Shown: positions 1 through 9,659, counted from the stretch's first letter. The stretch: 64,000 nucleotides of DNA from Agaribacillus sp965228415 (GCA_965228415.1 OZ245814.1:7130001-7194000); one strand, 5' to 3'. A program made the numbers and translations. The notes: generated by a model not told the origin, from the letters alone.

Positions 1-577
1 TATTGCCAAATAATGAGTAAACAGCAATTATTTCTCTTATACTCAATAGCTTAATTGTAAATGCATCCCTTACCTTAATTTTTACTTCGGGCATTATTCC
101 CGGAGATTCCAGATTTTGTCTGGCGGAAACTAAGAACAATCCGAAATATACTGCGTGAAAGAGTAAGATAAATAACAGGGCTACAAAAGTATCTTTAGTA
201 TAGAAGACAAAGGAAAAAGAGAGCCGTTTTCCTTCAAAAAAAATGTAATCGAATATCTCGTTCAGAAGAATTGTAAATATGATTACAGTTAATGTGTGTA
301 ACGTCAACTGATAAGTTAACCTTTTTACGAAATCTTTATTTAATGGGATTTTCTTATTTAAAAAACGGACACCGTAAGCATAAAACTCGATAATTAAATA
401 GGTGGTAAGTATATCTACCAGATAGTAGTATATAAATTGAATGTTAATATTTTGAAAATCATACGTAATTAAAAAATTGAGAGAAGTAATTGATATGGTT
501 ATAATCCAGACATATGGTCGTTTAAACAATAAATCTTGATTTATTTTCGCTACTCCCCCGGATTCGTTAAACGTCAT
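1..577 (-). CDS. Membrane-anchored LytTR-type transcriptional regulator, 3' end beyond the window
   Basis: From an ATG at 575-577 the minus strand stays open to base 1, giving 192 codons with no stop. The translation begins MTFNESGGVAKINQDL and shows four hydrophobic segments at about residues 21-41, 49-68, 88-107 and 124-146. After a linker it enters a stretch (RDAFTIKLLSIREIIAVYSL) that resembles the first strands of a LytTR DNA-binding domain, where a basic protein is read into 'xxIxxIExxxN'-like sequence. Proteins with four N-terminal membrane helices plus LytTR are common in Bacteroidota, usually about 270-300 residues, so roughly a third is missing here. The ATG overlaps the TGA of the upstream serine hydrolase gene (ATGA), so the two are probably translated together. 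The LytTR call rests on only about 25 residues, so the family is probable, not certain. Confidence 0.6.
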   Translation of the reverse strand, partial: MTFNESGGVAKINQDLLFKRPYVWIITISITSLNFLITYDFQNINIQFIYYYLVDILTTYLIIEFYAYGVRFLNKKIPLNKDFVKRLTYQLTLHTLTVIIFTILLNEIFDYIFFEGKRLSFSFVFYTKDTFVALLFILLFHAVYFGLFLVSARQNLESPGIMPEVKIKVRDAFTIKLLSIREIIAVYSLFGN

Positions 578-2337
578 TTACTAATTCTTTTAAACTCATA
601 TCCTGATAATGTTAAATAATACCCGTCGCCCTTTTTCTTTTGCAGTTTAACGGTTTCACCTCCAAAGAAATCAAAGTTATAGCCGGGTATAATGGCCAAC
701 TCATCAGATAGTGGGGACAAGCCCAGTTGTACAGCCATTTTTCTTGGAAATTTAATACCACCTCTTATTTCCAAAATATCATCTGAATTAATAAAAAGTC
801 TTATTGAATCAAAAGTCTTGTAATCATTTTCGTCATAGTTATTGACCCTGTAAGTGCCAATTGCATTCTTCCAGGCTACCGGTATCCGCCTGGAATCGAT
901 CTTTGAACCCAATACATGTCTGGAACCACTTTTGAATTGCTCTCCTATTATAATTTCACCATTTGCTTCTTCCCAAAAAACATCCATGGCATGTATTTTT
1001 ATACCAAAAGCTTTAATATATAATTTTATCAGGCCGCCTGAATAGGGAATTCCAATCCCTCTTTTGTTTTCTGATTTGAGATCTACATCAAACTTATTTT
1101 CATTTCTTTTAAAGTTTAAAATTCCAATAGATGTGCTATATGAACCCTCAATCTTTTTAAACTGATCATCAGTTAGCGTAACTTTCTTATTCTCCGCTCT
1201 CTTTTTTGCCGGCCCCGGATTATTGGACAAATTGTACTTCTCAGCTAAAAAGGAATATAACCTGCCCCAACTATCCCAATGGATTGAGCTACTGGAATTA
1301 GAGTTACTACAGACGACGATTGAAGCCTGAAGCTCGGGGATAAAAAAGATATAGGTAAAAAAAGGCTCGTGTACACCAGCTTTTTTAACGCGGGTCTGGC
1401 CACTTTTTAATTGCTGTATGTCCCACATCAGGCCAATTCCCGTATCGTACGCCAGGGGTGCATCTATAAACTGATTTTGCAAAGCCTCCCTGACCACTTC
1501 ATGACTTAAAAATTGCTTATTTGACAGTCTTCCTTTATTCGTATATAGTTGAACGATTTTAAGCATATCCGAAGCACTTGATGTGACGCCATCTGAACCT
1601 GAGTAGCTATATTTATAAGTTTCGGTTTCCTTCCCATCGTTATACCCTTTCGTATACTTGGCCGGACCGAAATACGAATGATCCATTTTTAATGGTTTGA
1701 AAATATGATTTTCAACATATTCTTCATACGATACGCCGGCAACGCGCGCTACAAGCAAGGACAATAAATCGACCCCCCAATCTGAATACTGATATACTCT
1801 TCCTGGCGGTGAAATCAGATACTCGTCTTTAGAATATGACAAGAGATCTTCCAATGGTTTGGGTTCTTTTTTCATAAATCCCTTGGCCCGAAGCCTTGGA
1901 AGACCCGCATAATGGGAAAGTAAATGTCTTATTGTGAATTCATTTTGACCATTAAAGTGTGATTTCATAGAGAAATCCTGAACGTAATAGGTATATTTTT
2001 TATCCATATCTATCAATCCGTCAGTGCATAGCTTTAAGATGGCCGTAGATGTAATAATCTTTGACACCGAGCCAATAGGATATTCCGTATCTTTAGTTGC
2101 CCGGACATTCCCGGATTTATTTGAAAATCCAAAACCCGCTTCAAGCAGGAGTTGACTTTCAATTTCCATGGCAATACTTAACCCGGTAACATGGTGCTTC
2201 TTCATTTTCTTTACTACATATTTTTTCAAGTCCTGCTTGAAGCTTTCTAATTCAGATGGTGATAAATGTTTTTGTGCATTAAGTGAGAAAGAGAGTAATA
2301 ATCCAAGCGTAAGAAATATATTTTGGTATAGTTTCAT
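574..2337 (-). CDS. Secreted serine hydrolase of the beta-lactamase/class C penicillin-binding family
   Basis: 587 residues. Residues 1-22 form a signal peptide ending LNAQ. The catalytic domain (about 30-370) has the SxxK motif as S90-V-S-K93, where S90 is the expected nucleophile, and the second motif as Y184-S-D186, a common variant of YxN. The region around residues 140-150 (HLLSHYAGLP) is the conserved helix of this family. After about residue 390 there is an extra C-terminal beta-rich part typical of the longer Bacteroidota members. Family members hydrolyse peptides, esters or beta-lactams; the substrate cannot be told from sequence, and most are not true resistance enzymes. Its TGA overlaps the start of the regulator gene that follows. 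No terminator is visible between the two. Confidence 0.88.
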   Translation of the reverse strand: MKLYQNIFLTLGLLLSFSLNAQKHLSPSELESFKQDLKKYVVKKMKKHHVTGLSIAMEIESQLLLEAGFGFSNKSGNVRATKDTEYPIGSVSKIITSTAILKLCTDGLIDMDKKYTYYVQDFSMKSHFNGQNEFTIRHLLSHYAGLPRLRAKGFMKKEPKPLEDLLSYSKDEYLISPPGRVYQYSDWGVDLLSLLVARVAGVSYEEYVENHIFKPLKMDHSYFGPAKYTKGYNDGKETETYKYSYSGSDGVTSSASDMLKIVQLYTNKGRLSNKQFLSHEVVREALQNQFIDAPLAYDTGIGLMWDIQQLKSGQTRVKKAGVHEPFFTYIFFIPELQASIVVCSNSNSSSSIHWDSWGRLYSFLAEKYNLSNNPGPAKKRAENKKVTLTDDQFKKIEGSYSTSIGILNFKRNENKFDVDLKSENKRGIGIPYSGGLIKLYIKAFGIKIHAMDVFWEEANGEIIIGEQFKSGSRHVLGSKIDSRRIPVAWKNAIGTYRVNNYDENDYKTFDSIRLFINSDDILEIRGGIKFPRKMAVQLGLSPLSDELAIIPGYNFDFFGGETVKLQKKKGDGYYLTLSGYEFKRISK

Positions 2338-2763
2338 AAATCTAATTCTTATATCGTTGACACGCTGGCAAAGGTAGTATCACCATCATGTTAGATTTAT
2401 ATTAAACCATTCAAAACAAAGTGAAACGATATAAATTTTGGATTGAACTGTAAACACGTCATCATTGTATTTTTCAATATTCCTTTTATCCAGGCAATAC
2501 CGAGTTTATAAATAATTAGACGAAGACGATAAAGAGAGAGAAGGTTTATGCCAGCGCTTTTAATTACCTATCCAATAGACCACACTAATGAGCTGTCTTA
2601 CCAAAAGATGAATTGCAAGGCAACAGATACACTGATTTTGTTGAGCGGATAATCGGAACGTCTGGTAATGACAGTGAAATTCTCCTTAGTCGGTCTGCAA
2701 TTGTATATGTTTTTGATTTTAGTTCTTGGTACAGATTATTGACCAGCAATCACATAAATATAT
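2338..2763. other. Intergenic, 426 bp, no convincing gene
   Basis: AT-rich DNA between two minus-strand genes; it should carry the promoter of the serine hydrolase. A plus-strand open stretch from about 2590 to 2804 reads AVLPKDELQGNRYTDF and onward in a protein-like way, but it has an internal Met only, no recognisable family, and runs into the 3' end of the metalloprotease on the other strand. It may be a decayed gene fragment. I see no RNA gene or clear terminator. Confidence 0.4.
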
Positions 2764-5355
2764 TTAATCTATCTGATCCAACGCGTTGTCGATCAGTATT
2801 TTAAGATGTCTTTTGTGAGCGATGGTTTCCAGGTTTCCTTGCGGTACATGCACCCAATTTTTTATTTGCCACAAATTACTAATGGCCATAGAACGGCTTC
2901 GGGGACTGAATTTGTCCTTGTGCTTTCCTGTAAGCAGTTTTATCAACTGTCGCGTGTAGGTCAGCTGCAGATTTTGGCGGAAGGAATTGACATCCTTTTT
3001 AATATCATCTGAAAAAATGGCCTGGTTAAGATCTTCCATGAAGGTGGGCAACGCATAATTGTTTCCGTACAACTCAGAATCGCTGATTCTTTGTAAGGTG
3101 TGATAATGAAGTAAGTGTTTTAATACACTTTCCTGAATGGCCAGAATCCTTTGGTGAATTTTAGGATCTTCGGGATATCCGAAATGATCATAGCCTCTCC
3201 TTTGTTTTTGCAGGTAATTGTACAATTCGTTAGGAACCAAAAAAGCATCGTCGGCGAATACGTATCTCGCCAGCGATTCCATAGCCAGCTTCTGCTTCTC
3301 CTTTTCAACCGGTGTAAACGGCATTTTTTCTGCCTCCTGTCCTACGAAAGAACGATCAATGTATACACCACCAATATAGCGAGAGATGACATGGGCGGCA
3401 TTGTGTTGCTGGGCTGTTAGCAGCAAATAAGCATTTCTGAGCTCGTGAAATGATTTGCCTTCCACCTGGTATTTTGACAGCAATTCCTTGGCCACCTCTT
3501 GGGTAAGTTTCATTCTTTCCACCGCATAGTTAATGGCATCATTTGACATATCTCCTACATTGACACGCGGATCAATGGCTTTGCCCGGCCACCGCATGTC
3601 ATCGGCGTCATTGCCAAATGCAAGCGCGGAATCAGTGGAGCGCAGAAGCAGGTTTTCCAAATCCTGTTCATGCTCAAAATCCTGGTAGCCAAAGGTAATG
3701 GCCCACTGATCATAGGGACCCGGTCTGGTCGGCCAATATTGCCCCTGTTTGGTACGGTCCAGGGAAAAATTGATAGCGGGATAGTCCATCACAGAGCCTA
3801 CTAATCCCAAAGTCTCCGTTACTTTTGGGTTATTAATATCGGTTAAGCTGTGAAACTGGCTGGCCATCATATTGTGATTGAGTCCCAAGGTGTGACCCAG
3901 TTCGTGTAAAACCAGGAAATACAAGTATTCTTCAATCATTTTATTATTATCAAGTTCTGACCCACCTACGGCTGTCAGGGCCATCAACCCAAACTGGTTT
4001 TGTGCCTGTGCATAAGCATCAAAAGCGCAGTGGTCTGCATACATGTGGCTTCCTTCTGCCTGCATTGGCGCCTCCTGGCCGATCCACCCAAGTCCCGCTT
4101 TTTCAAAGACTTTTTCACCTTTTAACTGCTGGGATAGGGTGGCATATTCCAGCGTGATGTCAGCTCCTAAAATTTGTCCCGTTCGGGGGTTGACAAAACT
4201 TGGTCCATAGCCGCTAAATCTTGGATTTGGGGACGACACCCATCGTATGACGTTGTATTCAATGTCGCCTGCTTCCCAGTTGGCGCTGTCTGGCTGTTCT
4301 TTAACGACCAGCGCATTTTTGTAGCCAATCGAAGCAAATACCTGGTTCCATTTTTCGAAAGCTTTTTTAATGGTTGGCCGAATGTTATGAGGCGTACTGT
4401 TTTCAATCCACCACGTGATTGGCTTGACCGGCTCAGAAATACGGGCGTTAGGGTCTTTTTTTCGTAAATGCCAGCGATGTATGAGATCCCTGTAAGGTGT
4501 GGCGCTGACAGAGGTCATGTCGTTGATCTGGGTTGTAAAATAACCAATTCTGGGATCATCATAGCGTGGCTGATAGTCATTTTCCGGCATGGCAATGAAA
4601 CTATGCCAAATGTGGATACTCACATTCCTGGCGTCTGTGATGGCTTTGCTGCCGGGGTTTAATACGGAGGATTTGCTATAAACATATTCAACTTCTACAT
4701 CCGTATTTTTAGGATAGCTTCTGATAGTGCTTACCTTGGTTTTCTTTTTATCCAGCGTACCCAGGCTAAAGGAAAAGAACTGCAGGAATGGAAGTTTGGC
4801 CGGTTTAACCTGCGACAACGTCTCCTCCAGAAATAAATGATCAGCCTTAATCAGGTATTGTCCACGGTTGTTGTCAAAGGCTACGATTTTCTGGCTTTCC
4901 GTAATACTGTTACTGATATTGGCATCAGATGATTTACTTAATGAATGGTTTGGATCGTGGAAAAATGAAGTGTTTTGAAATTCAAACTGTATTTGATCAA
5001 AGTACTTGATGATCTTAAATACCTTGGCTTCTTTATAGGCACCGCGAAAGGTTGCTGCATCTACTACGCCGTTGGTAACCTGGTTAAAGTAAATGAACTC
5101 TTTATTCAACTGGTTTTTGGAAATTAGCATTTGCAACTTCCCGGTAACAGTATCCTGGTATATGACAAACAACCCGTCAAACTTTTTTGAGGAAGCCACC
5201 AATTCTTCAATAGTCGGCGGTTTTTCTTTGTTTTTACCCTTTTGATTTTGTTTTTGAGCCTGTAAGGTGTTAGCTGTGAATATACCGATGAGTATCGTCA
5301 AGGCAAAGTACCCATATAGCTTCCCCGACCGCAATCCCTCTAAGAAATGTTTCAT
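2764..5355 (-). CDS. Secreted zinc metalloprotease (metzincin with DUF5117/DUF5118-like regions), copy 1
   Basis: 863 residues from the ATG at 5353-5355; an in-frame ATG four codons earlier gives MVLIMKHF, but the later one starts a better signal peptide (MKHFLEGL to LQAQ). After a Lys-rich linker come the DUF5118-like segment (about 45-100), the DUF5117-like segment (about 100-290) and the catalytic domain with the extended zinc motif HELGHTLGLNH: H484, E485, H488, H494. The Met-turn SVMDYP follows about 40 residues later. This domain order defines a large family of secreted or periplasmic Bacteroidota proteases; substrates are mostly unknown. The gene lies downstream of a paralog of almost the same length in the same direction. 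The Lys/Gln-rich stretch after the signal peptide is shared by both copies. Confidence 0.87.
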   Translation of the reverse strand: MKHFLEGLRSGKLYGYFALTILIGIFTANTLQAQKQNQKGKNKEKPPTIEELVASSKKFDGLFVIYQDTVTGKLQMLISKNQLNKEFIYFNQVTNGVVDAATFRGAYKEAKVFKIIKYFDQIQFEFQNTSFFHDPNHSLSKSSDANISNSITESQKIVAFDNNRGQYLIKADHLFLEETLSQVKPAKLPFLQFFSFSLGTLDKKKTKVSTIRSYPKNTDVEVEYVYSKSSVLNPGSKAITDARNVSIHIWHSFIAMPENDYQPRYDDPRIGYFTTQINDMTSVSATPYRDLIHRWHLRKKDPNARISEPVKPITWWIENSTPHNIRPTIKKAFEKWNQVFASIGYKNALVVKEQPDSANWEAGDIEYNVIRWVSSPNPRFSGYGPSFVNPRTGQILGADITLEYATLSQQLKGEKVFEKAGLGWIGQEAPMQAEGSHMYADHCAFDAYAQAQNQFGLMALTAVGGSELDNNKMIEEYLYFLVLHELGHTLGLNHNMMASQFHSLTDINNPKVTETLGLVGSVMDYPAINFSLDRTKQGQYWPTRPGPYDQWAITFGYQDFEHEQDLENLLLRSTDSALAFGNDADDMRWPGKAIDPRVNVGDMSNDAINYAVERMKLTQEVAKELLSKYQVEGKSFHELRNAYLLLTAQQHNAAHVISRYIGGVYIDRSFVGQEAEKMPFTPVEKEKQKLAMESLARYVFADDAFLVPNELYNYLQKQRRGYDHFGYPEDPKIHQRILAIQESVLKHLLHYHTLQRISDSELYGNNYALPTFMEDLNQAIFSDDIKKDVNSFRQNLQLTYTRQLIKLLTGKHKDKFSPRSRSMAISNLWQIKNWVHVPQGNLETIAHKRHLKILIDNALDQID

Positions 5356-5835
5356 GATCAATACCAATTGTTTCCAATAATCAAACCAAATACGTAGACC
5401 TAATAAAATAAGAAATTTAGCCTAAAATTCCCAATTTTTTGCGTGTAAAAAATGTACAAACTTACATAGATTAAAATGAGTAAATTATACTGACGATGCG
5501 TCTATATAAATTTGATTGTCAGGATGTTAAGACCTGCATTGGCGGAAGATTTAAGGTCTGCTTATGGCGCTGGCCGCAATAGACTTAGGAAAGGGTTTTG
5601 TATACCTTAAATTCTGTCGTTTTTAAAGCCGGAATTGCGGGAAAGTTTCTTAGTCATTAACACTTTGGTGGTTCATATATAGCTGTAGCCAAAGTATTAT
5701 TCCGTCGTAAAATAGATCTTTATTAAAGTTTTTGTGAAAAATCAGGTGACAAGCTACATGAAAAGGAAAAGCCGGCGTCTTTGGATAAGTAGACGCCGGC
5801 TTTTGGACAATAATTTTCTTTAGCTGAAGTGCGGG
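5356..5835. other. Intergenic, 480 bp, between the two metalloprotease genes
   Basis: Contains a strong bidirectional terminator near 5761-5804 (listed separately) and the presumed promoter of the copy 1 protease. The rest is AT-rich with no open frame of note, no tRNA-like fold and no repeat. A full match to the Bacteroidota TTTG / TAnnTTTG promoter pair was not found, so no promoter is called. Confidence 0.4.
5761..5804 (-). terminator. Rho-independent terminator after metalloprotease copy 2
   Basis: A perfect 10-bp stem, GCCGGCGTCT (5771-5780) with AGACGCCGGC (5791-5800), and a 10-nt loop. It is flanked by an A-run on the left and TTTT on the right, so it can work in both directions. It lies 32 bp past the stop of the 870-residue protease and separates the transcripts of the two paralogs. 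Confidence 0.85.
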
Positions 5836-8448
5836 TTATACTTCATCTAACGCATTATCTATCAATGTTTTCAAGTGTTCTTTATGCGCTCTGGTTGCCG
5901 TGTTTCCGGTGGCGCTGCCGGCCATTTTCCGAATTCTTTTAAGATTATACAAAGCCATGGATTTTGCCAGGTGATTAAATCTTGCTTTTTGAGATCCGGT
6001 GAGCATGTTAATCAGCATCCCGGTGTACTCAGCCTGTAAATTCTGGCGGACCGAACCGACGTTGCCGTATATGTCACTTTTGAAAATGCCATGATTTAAA
6101 TCGCTCATGAAACTGGATAAAGAATAAGCATTTCCATACATTTCAGAATCTGTTATTCTTTGTAAGGTATTGTAATGCAATAAGTGACGTAATACGGTTC
6201 TTTGAATATTGAGAATTCTGGAATGGATCTTTGGATCTTCCGGCCGGGAGATGAAATTATATCCCCGCCTCTGCATCTGTAAATGGCTGTACAAGGTCGA
6301 TGGCACGGTAAAGGCCTCCGGTGAAAACACAAAATCGTTTAATGCTTTCATGGCCTTTTTTTGTTTTTCCAGCTCCACCGGTGTGAAAGGCCTGGTGCCT
6401 CCCTGCTGCCCCACGAAAGCTCTGTCCACGTATACGCCCCCGATATACCTTGAGATGATGTTGGCGGCGCCGGCTTGCTGACTGGTGACCACCAAATAAG
6501 CATTTCTCAACTCGTGATAAGACTGGTTTGGCTTTTGATATTTTTTTAATAATTCTTTTGATACTTTTTTTGCCAGTTTCATTCTTTCTACTGCATATTC
6601 TACCGCATCATGGGTCATGTCGTTGACATTAACTCTTGGATCAATGGCCTTACCAGGCGATCTCATGTCGTCTGCGTCGTTGCCAAATACCAGTTCGGGT
6701 TGGGTAGATCTATTTAAAATAGGCTGTAATTCGTCGGGTGACTTGACGGGTTTGTAGCCGAATTCAATCACCCAATGGTCGTAGGGCCCGGGTCTGGTAG
6801 TCCAGTATAATCCCTGATTTTCCCGGTCGCTTGCAAAATTTACGGCCGGATAGTCCATCACCGAACCAATCAATCCCACTTTTTCGGTAACTTCCTGATT
6901 ATTGATGTCTTTTAACCCATGAAACTGACTGGCTTTCATATTGTGGTTTAATCCCATCGTATGGCCCATTTCATGTAGAATTAGAAAGTGCAGGAATTCT
7001 TTGATCATTTTGCTTTTATCCAATTCACTACCGCCTAAGACACTTAGCGCGGTTAGTCCGAACATATTGTTAAGCTTGGCCATTTGACCTGCGGTACAAT
7101 AGGCGGGATCGTGCGCTATAAAGGCTTTTTCGTTTTCACCGTTTTGGAGGTATGTTTCCAGCAAGGCCTCGTCAAATATTTTCTCATTCAATAGATTGCC
7201 TTTTAAAGATCCATACTCCAGCATGATATCTGCTCCAAGTATCTGTCCGGTTCTTGGATTAACGAAACTGGGCCCATAACCACCAAAAACAGGATTTGGA
7301 GAGGCGGTCCAACGCAATACATTATAACGGATATCTCCGGCGTCCCAGGTAGCATCATCCGGTTGCTCCTTGATCACTACGGCATTTTTAAACCCTGCTT
7401 TTTCAAAGGCTTCATTCCAGCGCAGACCAGCCTGCTTGATAATAGGGCGTATCTCGTGAGGGGTTGTATTTTCTATCCACCAGGTGATTGGTTCAACCGG
7501 CTCCGAAATGGCGGCGTCGGGGTCTTTCTTTTTCAGGTGCCAGCGGTGTACCAGGTCTCTGTAAGGTGTTGGGCTCATGCTGGTCATATCAGTTACCTGT
7601 GTGGTAAAAAAACCTGCTCTGGGATCATCAATCCTGGGTTGATAGTCATTTTCCGGAACTTGTATCAGGCTGTGATAAACTTTTATACTGACATTCCTGC
7701 CATCTGTCACTCCTCTGCTACCATTGTTGAGCACGGAAGGTTTGCTATAGACGTATTCAATCTTCAAATCGGTATTGGCAGGATAATTTCTTATACCTCT
7801 TACCTTTGTTTTGTCCTTGCTTAAAGTGCCCAGGCTGAAGGCATTTGGCGATTGGTTAGGAAATCGGGGAGGCTTCACCTGTAGAAAGGTTTCCTTCAAA
7901 AATAAATTGTTGGCGGCAATCAGATAATTGCCACTGGTGGTATCATAAGCTAAGATCTTCTCAGTGGCCATAACGCCCTCACTTATATTGGCATGGGCGG
8001 CTTTGGCAATGGCATTATCAGCATTGAAATAGGAGGAATTGTTTTGTGCGACAAATTCAATTTTGTCATAATATTTCTCGATTTTAAAAATTTTCGAACC
8101 TCTGTAAGCGCCTCTGAATGAAAAAACATCTACAACACCGTCGGCGATTTGGCTGAAATAAATATACTCCCTGTCGATCTGGTCCTTATTTATCAGCATT
8201 TGGATGGCACCATTGGTAGTGTCCTGGTAAAGCGTAAACAAGCCTTCTATTTTTTTGCTGGCTTTGGTCAGCTCCTTTATCGTCTTTTTGTCTTTTTTCG
8301 GAGGCTTAGGCTTCGCAGGTGCTTCGAGCTGTGCTTTTTTGCCTTTTTTGTTCTTTTTCTTTTGCGCGGAGGCAGGATTGGTGGCTATGAAAAATAGTAA
8401 TAATAGCAACAACCATCCAAAGTTAGGGTTCAGTAGGTTTTTCTTCAT
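5836..8448 (-). CDS. Secreted zinc metalloprotease (metzincin with DUF5117/DUF5118-like regions), copy 2
   Basis: 870 residues with a clear signal peptide (residues 1-29, hydrophobic core GWLLLLLLFFIATNPASAQ). A very basic, Pro-rich linker (30-57) precedes the DUF5118/DUF5117-like regions. The zinc site is HEMGHTMGLNH with H492, E493, H496 and H502; SVMDYP supplies the Met-turn. It aligns end to end with copy 1: identical or near-identical blocks include PENDYQPR, TPYRDL, ITWWIEN, GYGPSFVNPRTGQILGAD and SRYIGGVY. The main differences are a longer Lys/Pro linker and a different stretch at about 415-460, just before the active site, where substrate specificity could differ. A strong terminator follows, so each copy has its own transcript. 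Confidence 0.88.
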   Translation of the reverse strand: MKKNLLNPNFGWLLLLLLFFIATNPASAQKKKNKKGKKAQLEAPAKPKPPKKDKKTIKELTKASKKIEGLFTLYQDTTNGAIQMLINKDQIDREYIYFSQIADGVVDVFSFRGAYRGSKIFKIEKYYDKIEFVAQNNSSYFNADNAIAKAAHANISEGVMATEKILAYDTTSGNYLIAANNLFLKETFLQVKPPRFPNQSPNAFSLGTLSKDKTKVRGIRNYPANTDLKIEYVYSKPSVLNNGSRGVTDGRNVSIKVYHSLIQVPENDYQPRIDDPRAGFFTTQVTDMTSMSPTPYRDLVHRWHLKKKDPDAAISEPVEPITWWIENTTPHEIRPIIKQAGLRWNEAFEKAGFKNAVVIKEQPDDATWDAGDIRYNVLRWTASPNPVFGGYGPSFVNPRTGQILGADIMLEYGSLKGNLLNEKIFDEALLETYLQNGENEKAFIAHDPAYCTAGQMAKLNNMFGLTALSVLGGSELDKSKMIKEFLHFLILHEMGHTMGLNHNMKASQFHGLKDINNQEVTEKVGLIGSVMDYPAVNFASDRENQGLYWTTRPGPYDHWVIEFGYKPVKSPDELQPILNRSTQPELVFGNDADDMRSPGKAIDPRVNVNDMTHDAVEYAVERMKLAKKVSKELLKKYQKPNQSYHELRNAYLVVTSQQAGAANIISRYIGGVYVDRAFVGQQGGTRPFTPVELEKQKKAMKALNDFVFSPEAFTVPSTLYSHLQMQRRGYNFISRPEDPKIHSRILNIQRTVLRHLLHYNTLQRITDSEMYGNAYSLSSFMSDLNHGIFKSDIYGNVGSVRQNLQAEYTGMLINMLTGSQKARFNHLAKSMALYNLKRIRKMAGSATGNTATRAHKEHLKTLIDNALDEV

Positions 8449-8470
8449 CTTTGTTGTTGTTTAAATATTA

Positions 8471-8486
8471 AACTATAAATATAGTT
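8471..8486. promoter_or_regulatory. Short perfect dyad upstream of metalloprotease copy 2
   Basis: AACTATA-AA-TATAGTT is a 7-bp inverted repeat with a 2-bp centre, ending 23 bp before the ATG at 8448. Its position fits an operator close to the promoter, but AT-rich dyads of this size also arise by chance. No equivalent is seen before copy 1. Confidence 0.3.
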
Positions 8487-8591
8487 CAATAATCAAAATT
8501 TAGGTTGCATTATGGTCTTTTTGTTTAATAGCTGGCTGATTAATAATTTATCTTAACGACTCGGGCAGGCATCCGGCCATCAGCATTGATT

Positions 8592-9659
8592 TTACTCGAT
8601 CATTTGTAGCTTTCCCTGCGAAACGGCCATTAAATTGGCGATGTTATACAAAATCCTCGCGCCCACATTGCCATCCCATTGATTGTTTTTCCCGGGGGCT
8701 ACTTCGCAAACATCAAAACCGATTATTTTTTTTCCACTTTTTACAAGTGTGTCTATAAGGTAAATGGTCTCATCAAATTCAAATCCACCTGGCACCGGGG
8801 TACCGGTGTTGGGGCATAGTTTTGGATCTAAACCATCAATATCGAAACTTACATATACGTTTTCGGGCAAGTTTCCGATAATTTCCTCACAAATGTCCTT
8901 CCAGCGCTCTCCGCCAAATAACCTTTTTTTAATGGATGGATAAAAATAGGTATTTATTTTTCCTTTTGAATTTTCAATGAACTCATGCTCAAATTGCGAA
9001 AAATCGCGGATACCAACCTGTACTATTTTGGAAACGTTACTTAGTTTTGACACATTAAACATGACTGATGCGTGCGAAAACTCAAATCCTTCATAGGCAT
9101 CCCTTAAATCGGCGTGGGCGTCAAATTGCAACACACCAAAATCCTGGTAACGCTCCGCTAGTGCCTCGATAAGTCCGAATGGGGTGCTGTGGTCTCCACC
9201 TAAGATCCCTACCATTTTCCCTTTATTCAACAATTCCTCGGATTGGTTTTTAACCCAGTGATTTAATTTTCTGCAAACGGTATTTACCGCTTCCGGGGTA
9301 TTTTCAATGGTGGCGTTGTTGGTTTTTTTCTTGCCCGACTCTAACCATTTTATATAGGGCAATGTGTGTTTTCGCCATTGTTCATTTTCTTCTTTCCATT
9401 CCTCCGAAATGGGTAGCATGTAAATACCTAACTCCCACGCGTTATGAATATTTTCCAGCGCCAGGTCCAGTTGCGGCGAAGCCTCTAAAACGGCTTCCGG
9501 TCCCCTTGCAGTACCAGACATGTAGGATACGGTCACCTCCCAGGGTACAGGTATGACCACTAATTGCGCATCTTCCTCCGTAAACGGTAAACCAAACAAC
9601 TTACCGCCAACTCCTACACTATTCGGATCAAAACTAACTTCAGTGTCTTTGTTTATCAT
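8592..9659 (-). CDS. Arginase/agmatinase/formimidoylglutamase family hydrolase
   Basis: 355 residues, cytosolic, no signal peptide. All binuclear manganese ligands of the ureohydrolase fold are present: H157 in GGDHS (154-158), D180, H182 and D184 in FDAHADLRD, and D273 and D275 in SFDIDGLDP. Family members cleave C-N bonds in arginine, agmatine, proclavaminate or formimidoylglutamate. The sequence alone does not fix the substrate; the insert at 85-145 is a feature of a Bacteroidota subgroup usually annotated only as agmatinase-family. Its ATG overlaps the TGA of the upstream T9SS-protein gene (ATGA at 9656-9659), so the two are co-transcribed and probably translationally coupled. No hut or speA-like partner is adjacent. 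Confidence 0.87.
   Translation of the reverse strand: MINKDTEVSFDPNSVGVGGKLFGLPFTEEDAQLVVIPVPWEVTVSYMSGTARGPEAVLEASPQLDLALENIHNAWELGIYMLPISEEWKEENEQWRKHTLPYIKWLESGKKKTNNATIENTPEAVNTVCRKLNHWVKNQSEELLNKGKMVGILGGDHSTPFGLIEALAERYQDFGVLQFDAHADLRDAYEGFEFSHASVMFNVSKLSNVSKIVQVGIRDFSQFEHEFIENSKGKINTYFYPSIKKRLFGGERWKDICEEIIGNLPENVYVSFDIDGLDPKLCPNTGTPVPGGFEFDETIYLIDTLVKSGKKIIGFDVCEVAPGKNNQWDGNVGARILYNIANLMAVSQGKLQMIE

Noticed and set aside
2613..2804. Protein-like open frame on the plus strand (LPKDELQGNRYTDF...)
   Set aside because: No start codon in a fitting position, no recognisable family, and it runs into the metalloprotease 3' end on the other strand; kept only as a possible relic in the intergenic note.
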